Positions 7,158-14,320 of a stretch of 14,320 bases of DNA are shown in pieces (positions within the stretch are counted from its first letter, which is position 1; each line of letters opens with the position of its first letter). The notes under the pieces are model-generated. The model was not told where the DNA came from. It made no database searches and was given only the letters and a program-made list of their open reading frames with translations. A program made the translations under genes and the position numbers. Source of the DNA: JAVBKP01 sp031553975 (GTDB lineage Bacteria; Bacillota; Clostridia; Peptostreptococcales; Anaerovoracaceae); contig JAVBKP010000102.1 of NCBI GenBank assembly GCA_031553975.1, positions 1 to 14,320 on the forward strand, written 5' to 3'.

Positions 7158-7212
7158 TAGGGATGGCAAAAAAATTTTGTTTTTGTGGCAATACAATATT
7201 TCCTAAAACCTA

Positions 7213-7241
7213 TTGACAATTTTCGTCTTTGAAATTATAAT
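7213..7241 (+). promoter_or_regulatory. Consensus sigma-A promoter of the amino-acid-oxidation operon
   Basis: A perfect TTGACA (7213-7218), exactly 17 bases, and a perfect TATAAT (7236-7241). It predicts a leader of about 95 bases before the dehydrogenase ATG. A promoter this strong normally needs repression, which fits the palindrome directly downstream. Confidence 0.85.
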
Positions 7242-7245
7242 TTGA

Positions 7246-7273
7246 ATATGAAATAATGAAACTTATTCGATAT
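7246..7273. promoter_or_regulatory. Imperfect palindrome at the transcription start, candidate IclR operator
   Basis: The arms ATATGAAATAA (7246-7256) and TTATTCGATAT (7263-7273) match as inverted repeats at 9 of 11 positions, with a six-base centre. The palindrome begins four bases after the -10 box and so covers the expected start site, a position suited to repression. IclR proteins bind pseudo-palindromes, but the assignment to this regulator is inference. Confidence 0.45.
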
Positions 7274-7343
7274 AGTGAACATATGGCGAGAGCCAATTAT
7301 TTCATCAAGTCACAAAAGGATATATATTTAGGAGGAAAAGAAA

Positions 7344-8492
7344 ATGGCAAAAAAACCCTATATCGTAGTTGAGTGGACCGATACAGAAACAGATGCAGTA
7401 GGCTGGATGTGCCTGTACAATTTTGTCAAAAACTACACAGGCGGCGGTACACGCATGCACCCAACAGTAACAAAAGAAGAAGTAATTAGATTGGCTACAG
7501 TGATGGGATATAAGAATGTAGCCTCGGAGATCGTAACGACTGGTGGATGTAAAGCTGGTATCAGATATGACTACAAAGCCCCAGATGCAGAGCAGGTATT
7601 GAAGAGATTTATTCTAGCAATGGGCCCATATATTCAGCATGGAGTTACATTGGGTAGCGACCTGGGAACTAATTATAACTATATCCTTGGAATATTTGAT
7701 GAAATGGGTATAGGAATACCTCAGACAAAGGCAATGAAAGCAGATCCTAAAATCCAACAAGGGATCAAAGACTTTGACGCAGTTATGGCAATGACATATG
7801 ATGGATTCCTAGTAAACGATATGGTTACTGGATATGGCACAGGGTGGAGCCTTGACGAAGCGTGGAAACTACGTGGCGGAGCTGAAGGTGCAAAAGTTGT
7901 AATACAAGGATTTGGCTGCGTAGGTGCTAGCTGTGCTAGATTGCTTGACAAATTAGGATACAAAGTAGTAGGGATTGCTGATGCTAACTGCATCGTAGAA
8001 TGCCAAGACGGGTTAGACGTCAACACGTTAATAGAAACAAGGCTTCCAAAGGGCGAGATGGACAAATCTCAGTTCAAACCAGAATATAAAGTTCGTCCAA
8101 ATACAGAATGGCTAGCGGTTGACTGCGATATTTTAGTGCCAGCGGCACTGGAAGATGTTTTACATAAACAAAATGCAGATCAAGTAAAAGCTAAAATGAT
8201 AGTAGAAGGTGCGAACATCGCTACTACACTAGAGGCTGATGAAATATTTAAGCAAAAGAACATAGAAGTAGTACCTGATTTTATTGCTAACCTTGGCGCT
8301 GTTAGATTCTATGATGCCATTATTTTCGGATATGTGGATGCTAATGCAGAGGCTGTAGCAAAAGATATTGAGGATTTGTGTCGTAGAAATATTAACAAAA
8401 TCAATGATGCGGCTAATAAGTCGGGAAAAACACTAAGACAAGTGAGTTACGAGATTTTTGAGCCAACAATTTACGATTTACCTGACAATTAA
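7344..8492 (+). CDS. Glu/Leu/Phe/Val dehydrogenase family enzyme, non-glutamate type
   Basis: This 382-residue NAD(P)-dependent amino acid dehydrogenase would convert an L-amino acid to its 2-oxoacid plus ammonium. The N-terminal domain has GGTRMHP (34-40), Lys57 in MGYKN, catalytic Lys70 in TGGCKAGI and catalytic Asp106 in GSDLGT. The Rossmann domain has GFGCVG (189-194) and VEGANIATT (287-295). Aligned by eye to glutamate dehydrogenase, Gly33 sits where the Lys that binds the gamma-carboxylate should be (Leu in leucine dehydrogenase). The substrate is therefore probably not glutamate, and its side-chain pocket differs from both classic types. A very good ribosome site (AGGAGG at 7330-7335) supports the start. 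It is first in an operon with an oxoacid:ferredoxin oxidoreductase and an acyl-CoA synthetase, which would use its product. Substrate and cofactor preference are unknown. Confidence 0.85.
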   Translation: MAKKPYIVVEWTDTETDAVGWMCLYNFVKNYTGGGTRMHPTVTKEEVIRLATVMGYKNVASEIVTTGGCKAGIRYDYKAPDAEQVLKRFILAMGPYIQHGVTLGSDLGTNYNYILGIFDEMGIGIPQTKAMKADPKIQQGIKDFDAVMAMTYDGFLVNDMVTGYGTGWSLDEAWKLRGGAEGAKVVIQGFGCVGASCARLLDKLGYKVVGIADANCIVECQDGLDVNTLIETRLPKGEMDKSQFKPEYKVRPNTEWLAVDCDILVPAALEDVLHKQNADQVKAKMIVEGANIATTLEADEIFKQKNIEVVPDFIANLGAVRFYDAIIFGYVDANAEAVAKDIEDLCRRNINKINDAANKSGKTLRQVSYEIFEPTIYDLPDN

Positions 8493-8510
8493 TAGGGAGG
8501 ATGCTCAAGC

Positions 8511-8717
8511 ATGGAAAAAATGATAATAAAACCTGAAAGTTGTAAAAGTTGTAAATACTGCATAGTGACTTGCCCCAAAAAAGCAATATCTCTATCAGGT
8601 GACTTTAACAAAAAAGGCTATGAGACAATAGCCGTAGACAAAGAAAAATGCGTACTTTGCGGTGCATGTGCTACAGTTTGCCCAGATTACGTATATGAAA
8701 TAGTGGAGGAGGCATAA
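8511..8717 (+). CDS. 2-oxoacid:ferredoxin oxidoreductase, delta (ferredoxin) subunit
   Basis: This 68-residue protein has two complete [4Fe-4S] motifs: Cys11, 14, 17 and 21 followed by Pro, and Cys47, 50, 53 and 57 followed by Pro. It is the size of the delta subunits (KorD/VorD type) that pass electrons from the thiamine-diphosphate subunit to free ferredoxin. A GGGAGG ribosome site (8495-8500) precedes the chosen ATG by ten bases. It lies 18 bases after the dehydrogenase and three bases before the alpha subunit gene. A stand-alone 2[4Fe-4S] ferredoxin is the alternative reading, but position in the operon argues for a subunit. Confidence 0.87.
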   Translation: MEKMIIKPESCKSCKYCIVTCPKKAISLSGDFNKKGYETIAVDKEKCVLCGACATVCPDYVYEIVEEA

Positions 8718-8720
8718 AAA

Positions 8721-9791
8721 ATGGCAAAAGAACTGATGAAAGGAAATGAGGCTATGGCCGAAGCCGCCGTTCGTGCCGGCTGTAGGCTATATGCAGGATA
8801 TCCAATCACGCCTCAAACAGAGATATTAGAATATTTAGCAAAAAGAATGCCTGAAGTAGGCGGTTCATTTATGCAATGCGAATCAGAGCTAGCAGGTATT
8901 TCGGCAGTATATGGGGCGGCTGGTTGCGGCCTTAGAACGCTAACAAGCTCATCTGGTCCAGGATTTAGTTTACTGCAAGAGGGAATTTCGTTTTTAGCGT
9001 CAGCAGAACTCCCAAGCGTTCTAATCAACGTACAAAGGTATGGTAGTGGACTTGGGGATATATTTCATGGACAAAGCGACTACTTGCAGACCGTAAAAAA
9101 TGGTGGACACAGCGATTATCGATGCTTGGTGCTAGCACCAAACTCTGTGCAAGAAGCTTATGATCTAGTGGTTATGGCTTATGAAAAAGCAGAAAAATAC
9201 AGGACCCCTGTTATCATCTTATCAGATGCCTCAATCAGCCAAATGATGGAACCAGTTCAGTTAGGGGACTTCTATGAACATGACCCAGACAAATTCGAGT
9301 GGGCCATGAAAGGCACAAAAGACGGAAAATTTGTTCAAGTTACTTCCAATATGTATTACATAAAAGATTACGAGAACTATATAAGGAACAAATACCAAGA
9401 AATCAAAGACAACGAAGAAAGATGGGAAGAGGTTCACACAGAAGATGCCGAAATCGTTTTGGTGGCATATGGAATATCCTCAAGAGTTGCAAAAGAAACA
9501 GTGACTATCGCTAGAAAACAAGGAATAAAGTTAGGATTAATTAGACCAATCAGCTTATGGCCATTCCCTAACACACCATTTAGAAAACTTAAAAATGTAA
9601 AAGCATATTTAGCTATAGAAATGACGGCACTTGGACAGATGATAGAAGACGTTGCTATAGCTTGTGAGATGAGAACACCAGTCTATGGATTCTTGTCAGG
9701 CCAAGTAACACCTGACTCACAAAGCATCTTAGCATACATCGAGAAAATCCAGTCAAAATCAGTGAAGGAGGTGTACAAAGCATCATGTTAA
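8721..9791 (+). CDS. 2-oxoacid:ferredoxin oxidoreductase, alpha subunit (VorB/KorA type)
   Basis: The 356-residue protein carries the pyrimidine-side thiamine-diphosphate domain (POR_N, about 10-230), with the signature GYPITPQTE (26-34), Glu54 in QCESE and TSSSGPG (75-81). It is followed by the transketolase-C-like domain (about 245-345). With beta, gamma and delta subunits it oxidatively decarboxylates a 2-oxoacid with CoA to acyl-CoA and CO2, reducing ferredoxin. Length and the segment ending GGHSDYR resemble VorB, the branched-chain type, more than KorA. However, residues 106-112 read RYGSGLG where relatives usually have a Gly-Gly-Pro, so the substrate may be unusual. An AGGAGG site three to ten bases upstream supports the start. 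The gene overlaps the beta subunit gene by seven bases. The subunit role is firm; the substrate class is tentative. Confidence 0.87.
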   Translation: MAKELMKGNEAMAEAAVRAGCRLYAGYPITPQTEILEYLAKRMPEVGGSFMQCESELAGISAVYGAAGCGLRTLTSSSGPGFSLLQEGISFLASAELPSVLINVQRYGSGLGDIFHGQSDYLQTVKNGGHSDYRCLVLAPNSVQEAYDLVVMAYEKAEKYRTPVIILSDASISQMMEPVQLGDFYEHDPDKFEWAMKGTKDGKFVQVTSNMYYIKDYENYIRNKYQEIKDNEERWEEVHTEDAEIVLVAYGISSRVAKETVTIARKQGIKLGLIRPISLWPFPNTPFRKLKNVKAYLAIEMTALGQMIEDVAIACEMRTPVYGFLSGQVTPDSQSILAYIEKIQSKSVKEVYKASC

Positions 9792-10519
9792 AGCCAAGAC
9801 CAAAATTACTTTATACAGATAATAAATATTGCCCAGGTTGTGGCCATGGTATTATCAATAGAATGGTTGCCGAAGTCTTAGAAGAAATGGGCGAAGAGCA
9901 AAATGTAATGTGTGCCTGTGCAGTAGGATGTGCATGCTTATTACCAGAATCATTTGGAAGCGACCTTGTACAATCGCAGCACGGACGTGCCGCAGCGGTA
10001 GCTTGTGGGATGAAACGTGCAAGACCTGACAAAATAGTGTTCACATACCAAGGAGACGGAGACGCTCTTGCCATAGGTTTGTCAGAGACGCTATATGCGG
10101 CGATTCGTAACGAAAAAATCACAGTAATATTTGTAAACAATGGGGTTTTCGGCATGACAGGGGGACAGATGGCACCGACTACATTAGCAGGCCAAAGGAC
10201 TACAACTTCCCTCAAAGGAAGAGACACTAGCGTTACAGGAGATCCACTAAATGTGATTGAGTTCATGAAGACCCTAAACATTGCCTACCTTGCAAGAGGC
10301 AGCGTGACTACGCTGGCAAACATCAACAAGACCAAAAAAATGATAAGAAATGCATTTGAAGCACAAAAGAATAAAGAAGGATATGCTTTCGTTGAAATCC
10401 TTTCACCGTGTCCAACCAATTGGAATGTTGACCCTCTAAAAGCCATAGAACACATAGAAGAAAACGTTACAAAAGTTTACCCGATGGGCGAATTTATTAC
10501 AAGGGGGCAAAATAAATGA
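9785..10519 (+). CDS. 2-oxoacid:ferredoxin oxidoreductase, beta subunit (thiamine-diphosphate binding)
   Basis: This is a 244-residue protein with the TPP_enzyme_C-like beta domain. CPGCGH (16-21) opens the active-site region, GDGDALAIG (90-98) with Asn118-Asn119 is the metal and diphosphate motif, and GMTGGQMAPTT (123-133) is the conserved loop of this subunit. Length fits VorA/KorB. Cys16 and Cys19 are typical of the oxoacid type, where clusters sit in the delta subunit. The start overlaps the alpha gene by seven bases, and AAGGAGG within the alpha coding end serves as ribosome site. The stop overlaps the gamma start as ATGA. This gene supplies the catalytic cofactor site of the complex. 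Confidence 0.9.
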   Translation: MLKPRPKLLYTDNKYCPGCGHGIINRMVAEVLEEMGEEQNVMCACAVGCACLLPESFGSDLVQSQHGRAAAVACGMKRARPDKIVFTYQGDGDALAIGLSETLYAAIRNEKITVIFVNNGVFGMTGGQMAPTTLAGQRTTTSLKGRDTSVTGDPLNVIEFMKTLNIAYLARGSVTTLANINKTKKMIRNAFEAQKNKEGYAFVEILSPCPTNWNVDPLKAIEHIEENVTKVYPMGEFITRGQNK

Positions 10520-11064
10520 ACGAGATAGTATGTGCAGGCTTTGGAGGCCAAGGCGTGCTGACAATGGGACTTATCATAGCGAAAACAGGCATGGATAATG
10601 AATACAATGTTACGTGGATACCGTCATACGGTTCGGAAATGCGTGGCGGTACGGCCAATTGCAATGTTAAAATCAACGATACAGAGATACCAACACCATT
10701 TATAAAAGAAATCGACACTTTGATTGCGATGAATGAGCCATCCCTAGACAAATTCGCCCATATGGTCCGTCCAGGTGGCGTAGTGATAGCGAACTCATCT
10801 ATTATTACAAAGTATAATTTTAGAGAAGATGTAACGGTTGTATCTGTTGGTGCATCTGAAATCGCAGCACAAAACGATAACAAAAAAGGAGCTAACATAG
10901 TAATGCTTGGTGCTTTTGCAGCTGTATCTGATACATTCACAAAAGAAGTTATGGGCAAAGGCATTGAAGATTTCTTTGCACTAAAAGGCAAGAACAATCC
11001 AAATAATAAAGTATGTTTTGAGGAGGGTGTGAACAATGCAATTGTCAAAACTGCTAAATCCTAA
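10516..11064 (+). CDS. 2-oxoacid:ferredoxin oxidoreductase, gamma subunit
   Basis: The 182-residue protein matches the POR gamma family (PF01558): GFGGQGV at 8-14, then PSYGSEMRGGTANC (36-49), the region contributing to CoA binding in related enzymes. Length is normal for VorC/KorC. It starts with a four-base ATGA overlap with the beta gene, and its last 29 bases overlap the start of the acyl-CoA synthetase gene. All four subunits expected for this enzyme class (alpha, beta, gamma, delta) are therefore present and intact in this operon. Confidence 0.9.
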   Translation: MNEIVCAGFGGQGVLTMGLIIAKTGMDNEYNVTWIPSYGSEMRGGTANCNVKINDTEIPTPFIKEIDTLIAMNEPSLDKFAHMVRPGGVVIANSSIITKYNFREDVTVVSVGASEIAAQNDNKKGANIVMLGAFAAVSDTFTKEVMGKGIEDFFALKGKNNPNNKVCFEEGVNNAIVKTAKS

Positions 11065-13126
11065 CAAAATTTGCGTAGTTGGAGCCAGCGAGAAGGAAGG
11101 CTTTGGTGGAGATACTTGTAGAAATATAGTAAAATACATGGATCTTAACAGAGTATTTTTCGTTAGCCCAACGAGAGACAAGGTATTTGATGTGCCTTGC
11201 TATAAGAGCATTGGGGATGTTCCAGAGAACTTTGACCTAGTTATAATCTGCACGCCAAAAGCTACCATAGAGGGCATTCTCAAAGAAGCCCACGCAAAAG
11301 GTGCTAGAGGGGCCGTATTATATGCCAGTGGTTATAGCGAAGTTGGGACACCAGAATGTAAAGCAGATGAAGAGTCTTTAAAAAAGATTTGCAAAGAGTT
11401 AGACATGGCCGTAATGGGTCCTAACTGCGGTGGATTTGTCAACTTTAAGGACGACACATACGCATTTGCTTTCATATCAGAAGAAAGAGATAGACGCGGC
11501 AGCGTTGGGCTCGTATCACAAAGCGGGCAAATTTGTCTATCGTTACTAGATAGCCCTAATATGAAATATTCGTATTCCATATCTTCTGGCAACAGCAGTA
11601 TAGTAACGATGGAAGACTACATGGACTTTCTTGTAGACGATGAGGGTACAAAAGTAGTTGCTGTCTACCTAGAAGGTGTTAAGAATCCACAAAAACTCAT
11701 TAGCACATTTAAAAAAGCGGCACAGAAGAGAAAACCTATTGTAGTATTAAAAGCTGGACGCTCTGAAAAAGGACAGCAAATCGCCGCATCACACACAGGA
11801 AGCCTAGCAGGCTCTGACAAAGTATTTGATGCTATATTCAAAAAGTTTGGTGTTATTAGGGTAGATGATATAGAAGAATTATTAGCGACCTCCCTGATGT
11901 TTGCAACATTAGAGTCTATTCCGCAAAAGGCTACTGTGGCTTCTATGAACTATTCTGGTGGAGAGACAAGCGTTTGTGCTGATTTAGGACATTTGCATGG
12001 CGTGGAGTTCCCAGATTTTGATCAAAAAACGTTGACATCCTTGCGAGAAAAACTGCCATTTTATGCCACACCAAATAATCCACTAGACATGACAGCTTCC
12101 TTATCAAATGATGCTGATGGCTATGCAGAGGTTCTAAAAACAGTTATGGCGGATGAAAACATTGGATTGGTAGCAATAGGATATACACTTCTGTTGGATA
12201 TTGCTGATCCTTGTATACATTACATGTACCAAGGAATAGAAAAAGCATTAAGAACAGGTGTTAAAAAACCAATTGTCATGATACCTTTCGTGGAAAATAC
12301 GAGAAACTTTGAGTATACAGATAAATTGGAAAAACTAGGGATTACAATACTTCCATCTGCGAAATATGGATTTAGTATCATTAAGTACTTGATGGATTTT
12401 GTGAATTACGATTACGCAGAAGTAGAACTAGACTTAGCCCTTCCTGAGTATACACTTGAAGGTGAAGGCGAAGCCCTCACCGAACACGAATCAAAAAAAT
12501 TATTGGCTAAGTACGGGGTAAAAACCCCATCAGAAAAAGTGTGTACAACCCACGAAGAAGCCATTGATTTTGCCAATCAAATATCATATCCAGTTGTAGC
12601 TAAAATCGACTCACTAGATATTCTTCACAAATCCGACTTAGGCTGCGTGAAGGTTAACATTAAAAATGACGAAGAGTTAAGAGCTGCCTTTGATACAGTG
12701 ATGAACAATGCCAAGACAAATTGTCCAAACGCTAGAATAGGCGGAATCCTAGTACAACAAATGGCAAAAGCAGGCATGGAGGTTATCGTTGGCGTAAGCA
12801 GCGACCCACAGTTTGGACCTAGCGTGCTTTGCGGACTGGGTGGCGTATTTGTGGAAGTGTTCAAAGACACAGCACTTTGTGCATGTCCAGTATCTAAAAA
12901 AGAAGCCGTTAAAATGATTCAGTCTTTAAAAGCCTCAAAGCTATTAAACGGATATCGTGGGACTGCGAAGCTTGATGTAGAAGCACTAGCTGATACAATA
13001 GTTAATATTTCTAGATTTGCTTGTGACAACAAGAACACATTAAAAGAACTAGATGTTAACCCTGTTTTCGTGTATGAAGATGGAGTTGCCGCTGTAGATG
13101 CACTAGTCATAAACTATAAGAAATAA
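11036..13126 (+). CDS. NDP-forming acyl-CoA synthetase, fused alpha-beta (acetyl-CoA synthetase type)
   Basis: This 696-residue enzyme turns acyl-CoA plus ADP (or GDP) and phosphate into free acid, CoA and ATP (or GTP). Domain order is a CoA-binding Rossmann domain (about 6-130, with VVGASEKEGFGG and MGPNCGG), a succinyl-CoA-ligase-like region (about 150-460, with VSQSG at 160-164 and phospho-His253 in ASHTGS), and an ATP-grasp domain (about 475-695). His531 in LHKSDLG matches the second histidine used for phosphate relay in the archaeal ADP-forming enzymes. The full fusion length fits the bacterial single-chain type. GAGGAGG upstream supports the ATG at 11036, which lies inside the gamma gene. 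In this operon it would conserve the energy of the acyl-CoA made by the oxidoreductase. Acid specificity is unknown. Confidence 0.9.
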   Translation: MQLSKLLNPNKICVVGASEKEGFGGDTCRNIVKYMDLNRVFFVSPTRDKVFDVPCYKSIGDVPENFDLVIICTPKATIEGILKEAHAKGARGAVLYASGYSEVGTPECKADEESLKKICKELDMAVMGPNCGGFVNFKDDTYAFAFISEERDRRGSVGLVSQSGQICLSLLDSPNMKYSYSISSGNSSIVTMEDYMDFLVDDEGTKVVAVYLEGVKNPQKLISTFKKAAQKRKPIVVLKAGRSEKGQQIAASHTGSLAGSDKVFDAIFKKFGVIRVDDIEELLATSLMFATLESIPQKATVASMNYSGGETSVCADLGHLHGVEFPDFDQKTLTSLREKLPFYATPNNPLDMTASLSNDADGYAEVLKTVMADENIGLVAIGYTLLLDIADPCIHYMYQGIEKALRTGVKKPIVMIPFVENTRNFEYTDKLEKLGITILPSAKYGFSIIKYLMDFVNYDYAEVELDLALPEYTLEGEGEALTEHESKKLLAKYGVKTPSEKVCTTHEEAIDFANQISYPVVAKIDSLDILHKSDLGCVKVNIKNDEELRAAFDTVMNNAKTNCPNARIGGILVQQMAKAGMEVIVGVSSDPQFGPSVLCGLGGVFVEVFKDTALCACPVSKKEAVKMIQSLKASKLLNGYRGTAKLDVEALADTIVNISRFACDNKNTLKELDVNPVFVYEDGVAAVDALVINYKK

Positions 13127-13140
13127 GCAGGAGGCTTTAA

Positions 13141-14320
13141 ATGAACAGCATGAGGAAATACTTGGCGATTATTGCATTATCGCTGTCTGGTGGATCTATT
13201 TATTTCATACCGTATATGCGGTATACATTCCAAACACCAATGCTAGAGGCTTTTAACTGCACAAACGAGCAGCTAGGATTTATGCTATCAGCATATGCTG
13301 CATGTAGCATGATTCTTTACATCCCAGGGGGGATGCTAGCTGATAGATTATCACCGAAGAAAACACTGGTTATTTCACTATTAGCAACAAGTGCATTGGG
13401 TGGAATCCTTGCAGCAACCCTCAGCTATAAGATTGCAATGGTAGTTTGGTTCCTATTTGCATTTTCTTCTAACTTCGTGTTCTGGACATCGCTAATTAAG
13501 GCAATCAGAATGGTTGGAACAGCTGACGAGCAAGGAAAAGTGTTTGGGCTTTACTACTCTGGAAACGGTTTAGTAAACACAGTTGTTGGATTTTTAACCG
13601 TAGCTGTATTTGGATTTGTTAGTAAATCCATGAACGACGTAGAGGGTGTTAGATGGGTAATACTTACATCTGTAGGGATTATGGCACTGGCTGCCTTAGC
13701 TGTAGCGCTGTTCTTTAAAGACAATGCGAGTAGCACAGCTGGTGAGGATGAAGAAAAGTTTAGCTTAAAATCAGTTGGTCCTCTCGTTAAAAACCCACTT
13801 GTATGGGTTATTGCATTCACAGTATTTTGCGCATATGGATTTTACACCAGCAGTTCATACTTTGTGCCGTACATGACAGATGTAATGGGCGTAAGTGTTG
13901 AAACTTCTGCTACACTAGGAGTTATCAGACAAAGTGTATTTTTGCTAGTGTGTGCGCCGCTTGGAGGATTTATAGCAGATAAGCTAAAATCAACATCTAA
14001 ATGGTTTATGATGGGTTATGTACTGCTTGCGGCCTCTTTCTTGACGTTCTATTTCATGCCTACAGATGCAAATCTTGGGTTTGCAATTTTTGTTTCACTA
14101 ATTCCAGCAGCCCTAGCACTCATGGTATACGGAATCACATGGTCTATCATGGAAGAGTGTAAAGTACCAAGAAGAATTACAGGAATCGTAGTAGGATTGG
14201 CTTCTATTATAGGATATTCCCCAGACTTATTCTTCAACGCACTATTTGGCAGATGGATTGATGTCTATGCCGCACAAGGGTATAGATACATATTCCTATT
14301 CCTTACAGCACTTGCAATTG
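13141..14320 (+). CDS. MFS transporter (cut by right edge)
   Basis: The frame opens at an ATG 8 bases after AGGAGG and runs without a stop for 393 codons to the window end. It encodes many hydrophobic segments. Motif A of the major facilitator superfamily, GGMLADRLSPKK, lies at residues 63-74 between the second and third segments. A charged central loop (about 200-215, GEDEEKFS) splits two six-helix halves, and a second motif-A-like stretch GGFIADKL follows in the C-terminal half. The start at residue 1 leads directly into the first membrane helix. It is 14 bases after the synthetase stop and so belongs to the operon. Uptake of the amino acid, or export of the acid product, is the likely job; substrate cannot be read from sequence. 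The C-terminus is missing. Confidence 0.85.
   Translation, partial: MNSMRKYLAIIALSLSGGSIYFIPYMRYTFQTPMLEAFNCTNEQLGFMLSAYAACSMILYIPGGMLADRLSPKKTLVISLLATSALGGILAATLSYKIAMVVWFLFAFSSNFVFWTSLIKAIRMVGTADEQGKVFGLYYSGNGLVNTVVGFLTVAVFGFVSKSMNDVEGVRWVILTSVGIMALAALAVALFFKDNASSTAGEDEEKFSLKSVGPLVKNPLVWVIAFTVFCAYGFYTSSSYFVPYMTDVMGVSVETSATLGVIRQSVFLLVCAPLGGFIADKLKSTSKWFMMGYVLLAASFLTFYFMPTDANLGFAIFVSLIPAALALMVYGITWSIMEECKVPRRITGIVVGLASIIGYSPDLFFNALFGRWIDVYAAQGYRYIFLFLTALAI

Noticed and set aside
7283..7372. Possible leader peptide starting at the ATG at 7283 in the operon leader
   Set aside because: It has no ribosome site, runs into the dehydrogenase start in another frame, and shows no run of one amino acid codon or hairpin as expected for attenuation.
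7344..8492. Glutamate dehydrogenase (gdhA) as the name of the first operon gene
   Set aside because: The fold and catalytic residues fit the family, but the side-chain-binding Lys is absent and the context is a dedicated oxidative pathway.
9811..11048. Long minus-strand open frames (9811-10281 and 10497-11048) opposite the beta and gamma subunit genes
   Set aside because: The plus-strand genes have clear family motifs and operon spacing. The antisense frames lack ribosome sites and protein-like composition.
1..14320. CRISPR array, tRNA, rRNA or insertion-sequence transposase
   Set aside because: No regularly spaced repeats, cloverleaf-like sequence, rRNA segments or transposase motifs were seen on either strand.

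Overview
The window looks like chromosome of a low-GC, amino-acid-fermenting anaerobe of the Clostridia. The evidence is AT-rich coding with strong AGGAGG ribosome sites, a spo-less but typical Firmicutes gene set (LacX-like epimerase, DUF3892, IclR), oxygen-sensitive ferredoxin-linked enzymes and near-consensus sigma-A promoters. No genus can be named from the sequence alone.

Left part (1-3151): a cut AAA+ ATPase and an overlapping subtilisin-like serine protease match the ietA/ietS pair, known as a plasmid-stability (toxin-antitoxin-like) module and as an anti-phage defence system. A 52-residue orphan protein with its own strong ribosome site follows. This block looks more AT-rich than the rest and is probably mobile. 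Between 3152 and 3320 lies a scarred junction. It leads into an Asp-box (BNR) protein whose natural N-terminus, including a membrane segment, seems to have been lost or frameshifted.

Middle part (4035-6323): a promoter with an overlapping 11-bp palindrome and a one-turn direct repeat drives a membrane-anchored alpha/beta hydrolase and a LacX-like aldose epimerase. A bidirectional terminator separates them from a convergent DUF3892 gene. The ribosome site of the DUF3892 gene is buried in a terminator-like hairpin at the end of the iclR gene upstream of it.

Right part (6324-14320): an IclR regulator is divergent from a tightly packed operon of at least seven genes. These are a Glu/Leu/Phe/Val-dehydrogenase-family enzyme, then the ferredoxin (delta), alpha, TPP-binding beta and gamma subunits of a 2-oxoacid:ferredoxin oxidoreductase, then a fused NDP-forming acyl-CoA synthetase, and an MFS transporter cut by the window edge. 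Read in order, this is a self-contained energy pathway. An amino acid is imported and oxidatively deaminated to a 2-oxoacid. The oxoacid is oxidised to an acyl-CoA with reduction of ferredoxin, and the acyl-CoA is converted to a free acid with formation of ATP. The dehydrogenase keeps the catalytic Lys and Asp but has Gly where glutamate dehydrogenase has the Lys that binds the side-chain carboxylate, so the substrate is probably not glutamate. This operon, with its dedicated regulator and a candidate operator over the promoter, is the most interesting system in the window.
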